DNA from: Acidobacteriota bacterium
GTDB taxonomy: Bacteria > Acidobacteriota > Blastocatellia > Pyrinomonadales > Pyrinomonadaceae
Direction of reading: 5' to 3'
DNA length: 64,000 bases
Assembly: GCA_025463135.1 (NCBI GenBank)
Contig: JAOAPY010000010.1
Location: 78,089 to 142,088 of the forward strand
Shown: positions 1 to 7,048 of the stretch, one piece after another
Numbering within the stretch: the stretch's first letter is position 1
Layout: every line of letters begins with the position of its first letter
Program-made: the position numbers and the translations under genes
The notes under the pieces: model-generated
Database searches by the model: none
Seen by the model: only the letters and a program-made list of their open reading frames with translations
Told to the model about the DNA's origin: nothing

Positions 1-190
1 CTGAAGCAACTTCAGCACGCTGGATGCGCGGTCCCAGGAGTCGAATTTAGGTGCGTATCATACATCAATCGAAGCCTGGCAACCGGACAGACCAACGACG
101 TCTAATCGCGAACGATCGGTTCCTCTCTTCCACACTCGAAGGCGTTTCACGCAAGCCTGAGATGCTATCTGGGCAATAACTGATTAGTTC

Positions 191-356
191 TTCATCTCAT
201 TCTCACCCGGTTTCAACCGGGTGACCAGCTCTTATCCCATTTCTCAAAACCGTTTCAACGGTTTACCTTCACTTCGCCCCCGAGAAATGTTGAAACGGTT
301 CGAATTCCAATAAGTGCCTTAATCACCCGGTTGAAACCGGGGTGAGAATGAGATGA
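191..356. repeat. nested two-armed inverted repeat (family A)
   Basis: The left arm at 191-223 and the right arm at 323-356 are near-perfect reverse complements. Each arm has its own CCGGTTTCAACCGG-type palindrome, and both outer ends carry TCATCTCATTCTCAC. A second pair of small palindromes built on ACCGTTTCAACGGT lies inside, at about 248-300, so the element is nested. The same arms recur at 36655-36756 and a half copy lies near 30600. No gene is visible in 1-458. Bases 13-36 resemble one arm of the family C repeat at 3605-3713. Confidence 0.85.
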
Positions 357-458
357 AGCCTGCTTTAAGAACCACTTGCGCCTGCCCCGTTCGTCGGCGT
401 ATTTTCATTACCAGGATTCTGAAGCTGTTTTCTAATAGTTTGAATCCGCAAGAACAAC

Positions 459-645
459 ATGAAGGAGTATTACGTCCTGCTTGAGTTGGAGAATTGGTGC
501 CTCGATAGAGGAGGTCAAATCTGCGCGCAGGGAGTTGCTGCAAGTCTGGCACCCGGATCGCTTTAAGCATAAACCTGACTTGACGCAAAGAGCAGAAACG
601 AAGTCAAAGCGCAGTAATGATGGCGCCGATAGACTGATGGAGTAA
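459..645 (+). pseudogene. J-domain (DnaJ-like) gene remnant with a frameshift
   Basis: The ATG at 459 opens MKEYYVLLELEN, typical of a J-domain start. The reading frame then slips by one base near 495-500. In the new frame it continues SIEEVKSARRELLQVW, then HPDRF with the diagnostic HPD tripeptide at about 550-558, and ends in TAA at 643-645. The next ORF starts directly after this stop and therefore in the same frame, so both pieces may descend from one J-domain/membrane protein. Alternatives are a sequencing error at the slip or a short functional fragment. The J-domain assignment rests on HPD and the flanking helix pattern. Confidence 0.5.
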
Positions 646-1149
646 ATGAGTTCGGGCCAACAAGACCGGACCCAGTCCAGTAGCCAAATGAAAGAACGAC
701 CCGCGACCCCAGTCCCCAGCGAAGAAACTCGCTCAGGAACTTCGACGTCCCAATCATCTGCAGCAGGATCTACCGCTCCCAGTGGAAGACTGAAAGTTGT
801 GCTCGCCGCCCTGATCATCGCGGCGCTTTTTGGTTTGGGTTCCGTCGTGCGATCGGTTATTAAGAACCGGCCCACCATCAAAGCCGGTGCGCCGGTCAGC
901 AGGACACTCATGTATCCCGGTTCCCATGTGGTTATCGACCTCACCAACGAAAGCGGCGGTAGTATTCTGCAACTGACGACCTCGGATCCGCTCGACAAAG
1001 TTCAGAACTGGTATATCTCGAATCTTCAGCCCACAAAAATTCTTCAGGTCACCCTGGGTACGGTGATATTGAAGAAGGATAATGTGACCGCTACTATTGT
1101 CGCTGAAAACACAACGACGAATATCGTCATCAAACAGTCCGTGCCGTAG
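646..1149 (+). CDS. single-pass membrane protein of unknown function
   Basis: The product has 167 residues. Residues 1-47 are hydrophilic and rich in Ser, Thr and Gln. One strongly hydrophobic helix follows at about 49-68, then a C-terminal domain of about 95 residues predicted to be extracytoplasmic and rich in beta-forming Thr/Val/Ile. No catalytic motif is visible. The start abuts the stop of the J-domain remnant (TAAATG), so it is either translationally coupled or the surviving 3' part of that gene. I do not recognise the family. Confidence 0.55.
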   Translation: MSSGQQDRTQSSSQMKERPATPVPSEETRSGTSTSQSSAAGSTAPSGRLKVVLAALIIAALFGLGSVVRSVIKNRPTIKAGAPVSRTLMYPGSHVVIDLTNESGGSILQLTTSDPLDKVQNWYISNLQPTKILQVTLGTVILKKDNVTATIVAENTTTNIVIKQSVP

Positions 1150-1210
1150 CGGTAATGCCGAGACTTGCTTGCGGCGCCAGTTGCGCGGAAAATCAACTCA
1201 GAGGTAAAGC

Positions 1211-1447
1211 ATGAGTCAAACTTTCGAGGCTATCATCGACGAACATGGCGCGGTTCGGTTGCTCGAACCGATCCAGCTCGAGCAACCACGCCGGGCGCTG
1301 GTGACGATTCTCGACGACAAGCAACCGTGGGACGAGGGCAGTCTCGATGCTGGCTACCGTCAGATGGCGGCGGACGAGGCGCGGGAAGCTGAGGGCCTGG
1401 AGCTGGTTGAATCCACGATCGGAGATTTGAGCGATGAAACGTGGTGA
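1211..1447 (+). CDS. antitoxin of a MazEF-type toxin-antitoxin pair
   Basis: This 78-residue protein starts [19 protein letters not shown]. That is the short beta-hairpin layout of DUF104/AbrB-like antitoxins, in which a residue pair in a 'dG.v.l.epv.L' pattern precedes an acidic tail. GAGGT lies about 5 bases before the ATG. The 3' end overlaps the toxin gene by 14 bases, the usual arrangement for translationally coupled antitoxin-toxin pairs. It would neutralise the MazF-like RNase and probably autorepress the operon. The family call is by layout and neighbour rather than by a strong motif. Confidence 0.75.
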   Translation: MSQTFEAIIDEHGAVRLLEPIQLEQPRRALVTILDDKQPWDEGSLDAGYRQMAADEAREAEGLELVESTIGDLSDETW

Positions 1448-1754
1448 AATCTGGTGGGTGAACTTCGATCCGTCTCGTGGTGGCGAGATCAAAAAAACCC
1501 GCCCGGCGGTCCTTGTCAGCAACGATGCCTCAAACAAACATCTCAATCGCGTTCAAGTTGTGCCGCTATCAAGCAACGTCGACCGCCTCTACCCCAGTGA
1601 GGCGTACGTGACCGTCAGCGGAAAAAAGAGCAAGGCCATGGCCGATCAGCTAATGACCGTCAGTAAGCTGCGCTTGATCAATTTACACGGGCGACTCTCG
1701 GATGTTGATCTTAGAGCAGTGGAAGCCGCGGTCAGGACACAGCCTGGTCTCTGA
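1434..1754 (+). CDS. MazF/PemK-family endoribonuclease toxin
   Basis: The 106-residue product begins [20 protein letters not shown], followed by [10 protein letters not shown] and VQVVPLSSN. These are the conserved MazF/PemK strands with the catalytic Arg-containing loop and the PL(T/S)S motif. The family cleaves single-stranded mRNA at short specific sites and inhibits growth when the labile antitoxin is lost. The length is normal (about 110). The gene overlaps the upstream antitoxin by 14 bases and nothing suggests inactivation. The cleavage site cannot be read from the sequence. Confidence 0.9.
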   Translation: MKRGEIWWVNFDPSRGGEIKKTRPAVLVSNDASNKHLNRVQVVPLSSNVDRLYPSEAYVTVSGKKSKAMADQLMTVSKLRLINLHGRLSDVDLRAVEAAVRTQPGL

Positions 1755-1827
1755 CGAGCCTTCGATGGTCAAACTGCAAACCTCAACGACAAATACGTGT
1801 GAACTGATTAACGGTTGAGGAAATATC

Positions 1828-2535
1828 ATGAATCTTCAAGTCGGCACCAGCGGGTTTAGTTATAAAGAATGGAAGGGTAGTTTTTACCCTGAGGACCTGC
1901 CCGCCAAAGGGATGCTCTCGTATTACGCGTCGCGACTGCCGGCGGTCGAGATTAACAACACGTTCTACCGTCTGCCGCAGAAGAGTATGCTCGAAACCTG
2001 GAAAGAACAGGTGCCTGCAAATTTTCGCTTTTCGCTCAAAGCCTCTCAGCGCATCACGCATTTCAAAAGGTTGAAGGAAGTCGAGAACGAGACAAAATAC
2101 CTGCTCGAGACCGCGGGCGCCCTTGCAGATCGCCTGGGTGTTATCCTGTTTCAGCTGCCGCCGAACATGAAAAAGGATCTGCCCCGGCTGGAAACATTTC
2201 TGGAGTGTTTGCCCGCTACGACCCGCGCGGCTTTTGAATTTCGGCATCAGACGTGGCTGGACGATGACGTGCTCCAGTTGCTGGCCAGTAAGAATCATGC
2301 GTTGTGTATTTCCGACACTGACGACTTGCCGGTTACCCACATCGACCGCACGGCTGAGTGGGGCTATCTGCGTTTGCGGCGGGTCCAGTACTCAGATGCG
2401 AATCTACAAGAGTGGCTGGACCGAGTGCGTCAACAGAACTGGGCAGAGGCTTTTGTCTTTTTCAAGCACGAAGACGAAGGGACCGGCCCAAAACTCGCAG
2501 CTCAGTTTCTGAATCTTGCGTCCGACAACGCCTGA
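1828..2535 (+). CDS. DUF72 (YecE-like) family protein
   Basis: The 235-residue protein opens with VGTSGFSYKEWKGSFYP and continues with ASRLPAVEINNTFYRLP, both hallmarks of DUF72. The family adopts a TIM-barrel-like fold of unknown reaction. FRHQTWL and the closing YLRL/FVFFKHEDEGTGPKLA segments also match, although the C-terminal 'N.p' motif is degenerate. GAGGAAATATC before the ATG supplies a ribosome site. It stands alone after the toxin-antitoxin pair, with a repeat element directly downstream. The function is unknown. Confidence 0.9.
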   Translation: MNLQVGTSGFSYKEWKGSFYPEDLPAKGMLSYYASRLPAVEINNTFYRLPQKSMLETWKEQVPANFRFSLKASQRITHFKRLKEVENETKYLLETAGALADRLGVILFQLPPNMKKDLPRLETFLECLPATTRAAFEFRHQTWLDDDVLQLLASKNHALCISDTDDLPVTHIDRTAEWGYLRLRRVQYSDANLQEWLDRVRQQNWAEAFVFFKHEDEGTGPKLAAQFLNLASDNA

Positions 2536-2555
2536 GAGCCAACGTTCGGAGTAGT

Positions 2556-2638
2556 CACAGGCGTTTAGTTTGCCGCCTTTCAGGCGGGCTTTACGTTGGG
2601 CGAAAACCCGACTGAAGTCGGTACCCTGAACGTCTGTC
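2556..2638. repeat. two-armed palindromic repeat (family B)
   Basis: Palindromes CCGCCTTTCAGGCGG and CCGACTTCAGTCGG (read on the minus strand) are flanked by ACGTTCAG-type ends. The closest relative in the window is at 35478-35556, with a diverged copy at 6952-7048 and one end near 49464. Confidence 0.8.
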
Positions 2639-2766
2639 ACCAGGCCAGGGGCACTACCTGACTTCTCCTTCAAGTCACTAATTTCCAATGACCACCAAAC
2701 CCTGAAAAGGTTCCTCGCATCAAACCGCCGTTCTTGAATCCAATTCTTCGGGAGATACTTCCGGTC

Positions 2767-3585
2767 ATGAAACTGACCTTCGCATGTATTCTGTTGGCAA
2801 TCGCAACCATGGCCGGGATTGCGTTTCAATCTTCGCAAACGGCAAGTGCGCAGGAGCCGGCGGACAATATCAAAAAATCCGGGCCCGTTGATGTCGACCA
2901 CATTGTTCAGGCTTTTTCCGCGAAGGAAACCGAGTTTCGCCAGGCGCTGAACAACTACTCCTTCAAGCGGGATGCTGCGGTGCAGCAAATCGGGATGGGC
3001 GGCTCAGTCACGGGAGAGTACCATCGCGTCTCGCAGTTTGTGTTTGACGATCGCGCGAATCGCTTTGAGAAGATCACTTACTTTCCGGCAAGCACCTTGA
3101 CGGAATTGGTGATCACTCCGGAAGACATTGAGGACCTGGGTGGCATTCAACCGTTTGCTTTGGAAGCTTCAAAGATCAATCTGTACAACTTCAATTACCT
3201 GGGCACCGAGCATATAGACGAGCTCGATACCTACGTTTTCGATGTGCAGCCGAAGGTCCTGCCGAAAAAAATCAGCGAGCGCTTTTTCCAGGGACGAATC
3301 TGGGTCGACAACCGCGACTTGCAGATTGTCAAAGTGCGTGGCAAAGGCGTCCCGGAAGGCAAGCAGCGTTTTCCGCTCTTCGAAACTTATCGACAACAGA
3401 TCGATGGACACTATTGGTTCCCGGTCTATACTTACGCGGACGACACTTTGATTTTTCCCGAGGTGGCGATTCACGTGCGCATGTTGGTCCGTTACACCGA
3501 CTTTCAACGCTTCCGTAGTCGCGTAACGATCACTGAGGCGGACGAGCCCACACCCAGCCCCACGCCGCTGCCCAAGAAGCCATAA
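2767..3585 (+). CDS. exported outer-membrane-lipoprotein-sorting-like protein
   Basis: I place the start at 2767, preceded by GGGAGA at about 11 bases, rather than at the in-frame ATG at 2734. From there the protein begins MKLTFACILLAIATMAGIAF and has a signal peptide ending near SAQ. The mature part is about 245 residues, rich in beta strands, with FDDRANRFEKITYFP, FQGRIWVDNRDLQIVKVRG and WFPVYTYADDTL. The pattern 'iWvd..d.qivk..g' is typical of LolA/outer-membrane lipoprotein-sorting-like proteins common in Acidobacteriota. The tail is Pro/Thr-rich. The precise role is unknown and a lipid or envelope function is inferred. Confidence 0.65.
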   Translation: MKLTFACILLAIATMAGIAFQSSQTASAQEPADNIKKSGPVDVDHIVQAFSAKETEFRQALNNYSFKRDAAVQQIGMGGSVTGEYHRVSQFVFDDRANRFEKITYFPASTLTELVITPEDIEDLGGIQPFALEASKINLYNFNYLGTEHIDELDTYVFDVQPKVLPKKISERFFQGRIWVDNRDLQIVKVRGKGVPEGKQRFPLFETYRQQIDGHYWFPVYTYADDTLIFPEVAIHVRMLVRYTDFQRFRSRVTITEADEPTPSPTPLPKKP

Positions 3586-3604
3586 CCATCCTGAGATAAT
3601 TCCG

Positions 3605-3713
3605 GGACGCTTTCCTGGACCGCACGCATCCTGCGTGCTGAGGTCTGGAAGATTAATCTTTTGGGTAAGCCCGAGAGTTGCCAACAGTCAGCACGCAGGA
3701 TGCATGCGGTCCC
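3605..3713. repeat. two-armed palindromic repeat (family C)
   Basis: The left arm GACCGCACGCATCCTGCGTG (about 3618-3640) and the right arm CAGCACGCAGGATGCATGCG (about 3688-3710) are inverted copies about 50 bases apart. A half copy is at 13-36. The element lies between the convergent exported-protein gene and the metallothionein gene. Confidence 0.8.
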
Positions 3714-3751
3714 AAAAAAAGAGAGAGGCGCCGCAACGCCTCTTTCTCTTT
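3714..3751 (-). terminator. intrinsic terminator of the metallothionein gene
   Basis: Read on the minus strand, AGAGGCG-TTGCGG-CGCCTCT, extended by GAGA/TCTC, forms a tight hairpin and is followed by a run of seven T. It lies 25 bases after the stop of the small cysteine-rich gene. Confidence 0.85.
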
Positions 3752-3775
3752 TCTTAATGACGATTTGAGTAGTGG

Positions 3776-3922
3776 TTAAAAGTTGCCGGCGCACTCGTCG
3801 TGGCCGCAGTCGCAATCCAGTTCTATGGTGTCTCCGGTACCTTCGCACGAGGCACTGCAGTACTTGCCGTCTGGCTGCGGCGGGCAGCTGCACACCGGAT
3901 TCTTACACTTCTCTTCTGCCAT
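3776..3922 (-). CDS. small bacterial metallothionein (SmtA/BmtA-like)
   Basis: A 48-residue ORF has eight Cys (6, 11, 13, 22, 26, 37, 39, 44) and a His at 41. It shows C-x4-C-x-C, YCS-x2-C and CDCGH-x2-C groupings. This order matches the prokaryotic metallothionein family (CxCxxC region, YCSxxC, CGHxxC), which binds Zn(II) or Cd(II) in the cytoplasm. AAGGAG lies 6 bases before the ATG and a strong terminator follows the stop, so this is an independent transcription unit. The binding metal and any regulator are not visible. Confidence 0.85.
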   Translation of the reverse strand: MAEEKCKNPVCSCPPQPDGKYCSASCEGTGDTIELDCDCGHDECAGNF

Positions 3923-4005
3923 GTTTCTCTCCTTGTCTGATGCTGAAAGTTTGGGTGCCTAGAGTAGCATACCCAGCCTCTGTCTAACATCACCGCCACG
4001 ACGGT

Positions 4006-4105
4006 TGTACTGCAGGCTGCCAGCCTGCAGTGATACCCAAGATTCTCTGTCGGAATTAAGGGGCCTCTAATCGTCGTGCGCAGCAGGCTGGCAGCCTGCT
4101 GTACA
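4006..4105. repeat. two-armed palindromic repeat (family G)
   Basis: The left arm at 4006-4034 (TGCAGGCTGCCAGCCTGCA) and the right arm at 4081-4105 (CAGCAGGCTGGCAGCCTGCTG) are inverted and about 48 bases apart. The element separates the metallothionein promoter side from the ankyrin gene end. Confidence 0.85.
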
Positions 4106-4114
4106 CTGAGAGCT

Positions 4115-5638
4115 TTATTCCTGTGCGCCGCGGGATTTCAGAAGCTCAATCACCGCCGTCTTCTCGTTCTTTACAGCCAGACTCAGCGCGGTTTCCTGCT
4201 CTTGATTGCGGGACGAGAGGTCCGCGCCGGCATTGAGCAAGAACCTTAGGGATTCCAAATTGCCCACAGCCGCGGCGTTAATGAGCGCTGTGTAGCCACG
4301 ATTATCTTTGGCATTTACTTCAGCACCCGCATCAATCAATCCCCTGACGGTTGTCTCTGGTCCACCGCCGGCCGCCAATATTAAGGCCGTTTCACCATCA
4401 TCGTTCCGAGCATTGACGTCCGCCCCGAGGGCAATCAGGAACTTCGCAACCTGCGGATCTTCGTTACTGACCGCAAACATAAGGACGGTCCTGCCCTCAT
4501 TACTTTTCTCCTCGATCCTGGCGCCGTTTTCGGTAAGGATGCGGACGACCGCAAGGTTGCTCTCGCTCACGGTTTTCATCAACACCGATTCGCCGTCTTC
4601 GTCACGCTCATTGACTCGAGCTCCGGCCGTAAGCAACTCACGAACGAGCTCCGGCGTGGCGTTCTCGCCCAGATACATCAAAGGCGTATGGTTCCTGTTG
4701 CCCTTGAGTCTGACGTCGGCACCCGCGGCCAGCAGCGTGCGAGTAATCTCGAGGTTGCTGTTTTCCACTGCGTGTTCCAGCGCCGTCAGACCGGTGTGCT
4801 CATCCCTTACATTGATGTTGGGACTGGAATAGGCGAGTTGTTTGATGGCCTCCAGATCATTTTCGGCCGCCGCTTTGACCAACGGTTCCTTCGCTGAGAC
4901 AAATATTGCCCCACCCGAAACTGAAGTTGTTGAATCCTCAGGCGCCAGTATGTCGACCTCGGCCATAATCAAAGGCAAGTCGAGGTTTAGGTCAAGCGCG
5001 AGGGAATCCCGCGCCGAAAGGTTCAAATTCTGCATCTCTTTTTGCGCCAGTCCTCCTCCCGAGGCAGTAAGGGCATAAGCACCTGGACTAAGAAAGGCGA
5101 AGAAATATGCGCCCGTCTCACTGGTGGTCGTCGTGAACGAGGTATGCTCCGCGCTGTTTACCAGCTTCACAGTGGCTCCCTGGACCAACGCACCAGCCGG
5201 ATCCTTCACCGTTCCGGACACGGTGGCAGTGGCTTCGCCGGCAGGTGACCTTTCCATTTTGGGTTGCGTGATTGACGTTAGAGTAGAGGCCTCTGGAACC
5301 GAGCGGCTCTGTGCCGCGGCGCTCGCCAGGCTAAGAGTTGCGGTGAACGCGCCAGCCGCCAAACGAGACACCCGCGGGCTGATACGATAAAGGTTTTTCG
5401 GCGGACGCGTGTTTGCGATACCACCATCAGGTCGGGTTACGTACCGCACACAGATGCGACCATTCGAGCGCGCAAGCAAACGCTGAGCTTTGGAGCGCGT
5501 CATCTCTGATAGATTATTGACTTCCAGGTTGCAGTGTTCGCAAAAGCGCACTGTGTCGCTGCCGATCATCTGGTCCCAATCGGCGTCACAGGAAGATTCA
5601 ACTCTAAGGCGATCGAGAGAACGAAACTGATTGGACAT
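4115..5638 (-). CDS. multidomain ankyrin-repeat protein
   Basis: The protein has 507 residues. Residues 1-75 hold a compact Cys module with C17, W21-x2-M, RFCEHC (33-36) and MTR, then CVRY. This resembles a small zinc-ribbon-like N-domain often seen on Acidobacteriota and Bacteroidota proteins. A hydrophobic segment follows (about 88-110), then a carboxypeptidase-regulatory-like beta domain (about 138-210, TVSGTVKDPAGALVQGATV). At least seven ankyrin repeats run from about 250 to the end (TALEHAVENSNLEITRTLL and similar). AGGAG precedes the ATG. The C-terminal part is probably exposed outside the cytoplasm if the hydrophobic segment spans the membrane. Ankyrin repeats imply protein binding; the partner is unknown. 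Confidence 0.85.
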   Translation of the reverse strand: MSNQFRSLDRLRVESSCDADWDQMIGSDTVRFCEHCNLEVNNLSEMTRSKAQRLLARSNGRICVRYVTRPDGGIANTRPPKNLYRISPRVSRLAAGAFTATLSLASAAAQSRSVPEASTLTSITQPKMERSPAGEATATVSGTVKDPAGALVQGATVKLVNSAEHTSFTTTTSETGAYFFAFLSPGAYALTASGGGLAQKEMQNLNLSARDSLALDLNLDLPLIMAEVDILAPEDSTTSVSGGAIFVSAKEPLVKAAAENDLEAIKQLAYSSPNINVRDEHTGLTALEHAVENSNLEITRTLLAAGADVRLKGNRNHTPLMYLGENATPELVRELLTAGARVNERDEDGESVLMKTVSESNLAVVRILTENGARIEEKSNEGRTVLMFAVSNEDPQVAKFLIALGADVNARNDDGETALILAAGGGPETTVRGLIDAGAEVNAKDNRGYTALINAAAVGNLESLRFLLNAGADLSSRNQEQETALSLAVKNEKTAVIELLKSRGAQE

Positions 5639-6023
5639 AGCTGGCTCCTTTCAAGTAAACGCACTTGAGAATCCAGGGGAGAATGCCTGGCGTGGTCTTA
5701 GACACTACTGCCTTTAACAAGTTCCGCTGCTTTACAACAAACTCTTTCGGCACAACTACGGCGCGCGTGATCACGAAATACACTACGGCCAAAAAGAAAC
5801 CCGGGGCTTCAGCGTTACTGGCTGATCAATTCTTATCGTGACCGCGAGACTGGGAAGGATCTCGCTAACTAACGTTTGAGTTGGGGCGCAGCCTGGGGAG
5901 GAGCTTGTCTTTTCTCGTATTGCGCGGGTGAGATGCGGTGGGGTTGCCGCCGGGTTGTTGGCAGGTCAAGAAATATTTGGAAAGAAGTTCGGAATTTCGG
6001 ATCGGGATTAAAGGAACTCTCTT
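5639..6023. other. intergenic region without a recognisable gene
   Basis: These 385 bases hold the upstream region of the ankyrin gene and the 3' flank of psuG. I see no convincing ORF on either strand, no strong hairpin with a T-run and no member of the repeat families. Confidence 0.6.
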
Positions 6024-6941
6024 CTAAGCGTCCGCGGCCTTACTCACGGCCATCGCGATCTCCGCCGCCACGCGCGCGTTGTTCTCGAGCAGCGCGATAT
6101 TGGCTTTGAGAGTAGCGCCGTCGCTTTGCCGCGCCATGCGCGAAAGCAGGAAGGGAGTTAACTCGCGTCCGCCGATGTGTTCCCGTTCGGCAGCCCTCAG
6201 CGAGTCGTCGAGAATCTTTTCCAGAACATCAAGCGGCAGTTCTGCCGCGGCGGGCACCGGCACCGTAACGAGCAACGCGCTCTGAATTCCCAGATAGAGT
6301 TGTGCCTTGAACAGTTGCGCTACCTCGTCTCCTGAATCCACCCGGGCATCAAGGGGCAGGCCGCTTTGACGCGAATAAAACGCGGGCATCTCGTCACACT
6401 GAAAGCCCAGCACAGTGATGCCGTGCGTCTCGAGCCATTCTCGGGTGGCGGGCAAATCCAAAACGATCTTTGCGCCTGAACAAACGACAATCAGCGGCGT
6501 GCGCGCCAACTCCGGCAAGTCTGCCGAGACATCGGATAGTGCGCCGCGATGAACTCCGCCGATGCCGCCAGTCGCGAAAACCTGAATGCCGGCGCGCTGG
6601 GCAATCCAACTAGTGGTGGCGACGGTGGTGGCGCCGTCGATTCGCCGGGCGACTGCCACGGCCAGGTCGCGCGTGCTGATTTTTTTGATGTCGTCGCCGT
6701 CGGCAATATGCCGGATCTGATCTTCGTTCAAGCCGGCACAGAGCCGGCCGTTAAGAATTGCGATCGTAGCCGGCGTGGCTCCCGCTTCGCTGACAATCTG
6801 CTCCAGGCGACGTGCGGTTTCCAGATTCTGCGGACGTGGCAAGCCGTGCGCGATCACGGTTGACTCGAGCGCAACCACCGGCCCGCGCGCCTCAAGCGCC
6901 GCGCGCACCGCCGGACTAAAATTTAGGTGTTCACGAATCAT
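6024..6941 (-). CDS. psuG: pseudouridine-5'-phosphate glycosidase
   Basis: The enzyme reversibly cleaves pseudouridine 5'-phosphate into uracil and ribose 5-phosphate. The 305-residue length fits the family. Visible motifs are VALESTVIAHGLPRPQN (with the catalytic-region Glu near 26), GDDIKKISTRDL (catalytic Lys region), FATGGIGGVHRG, CSGAKIVLDL and the C-terminal GGRELTPFLL. No pseudouridine kinase or transporter sits next to it, so it may act in salvage with a kinase elsewhere. The promoter side abuts a family B-like repeat. Confidence 0.95.
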   Translation of the reverse strand: MIREHLNFSPAVRAALEARGPVVALESTVIAHGLPRPQNLETARRLEQIVSEAGATPATIAILNGRLCAGLNEDQIRHIADGDDIKKISTRDLAVAVARRIDGATTVATTSWIAQRAGIQVFATGGIGGVHRGALSDVSADLPELARTPLIVVCSGAKIVLDLPATREWLETHGITVLGFQCDEMPAFYSRQSGLPLDARVDSGDEVAQLFKAQLYLGIQSALLVTVPVPAAAELPLDVLEKILDDSLRAAEREHIGGRELTPFLLSRMARQSDGATLKANIALLENNARVAAEIAMAVSKAADA

Positions 6942-6951
6942 GATTATTTTG

Positions 6952-7048
6952 GCTACAGGCGCGACTTTAGTCGGGCACTTGTTATCGCTTAAAGCCCGAC
7001 TGAAAGAAAAAACACCCGACTGAGGTCGGAACTCTATACGCCTGTAGC
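6952..7048. repeat. two-armed palindromic repeat (diverged family B)
   Basis: The ends GCTACAGGCG and CGCCTGTAGC form the outer inverted arms. Inside are GACTTTAGTCGGGC, GCCCGACTGAAAG and CCCGACTGAGGTCGG. The right arm overlaps the last codons and stop of the histidine kinase gene. Confidence 0.75.

Noticed and set aside
191..356. CRISPR-like spacing of short palindromes
   Set aside because: There are only two inverted arms rather than direct repeats with spacers, and no cas genes are present.
5876..6109. 77-codon plus-strand ORF overlapping the psuG 3' end
   Set aside because: It overlaps a certain gene antisense, is Arg/Ser/Pro-rich in the way of GC-rich shadow frames, and has no ribosome site.
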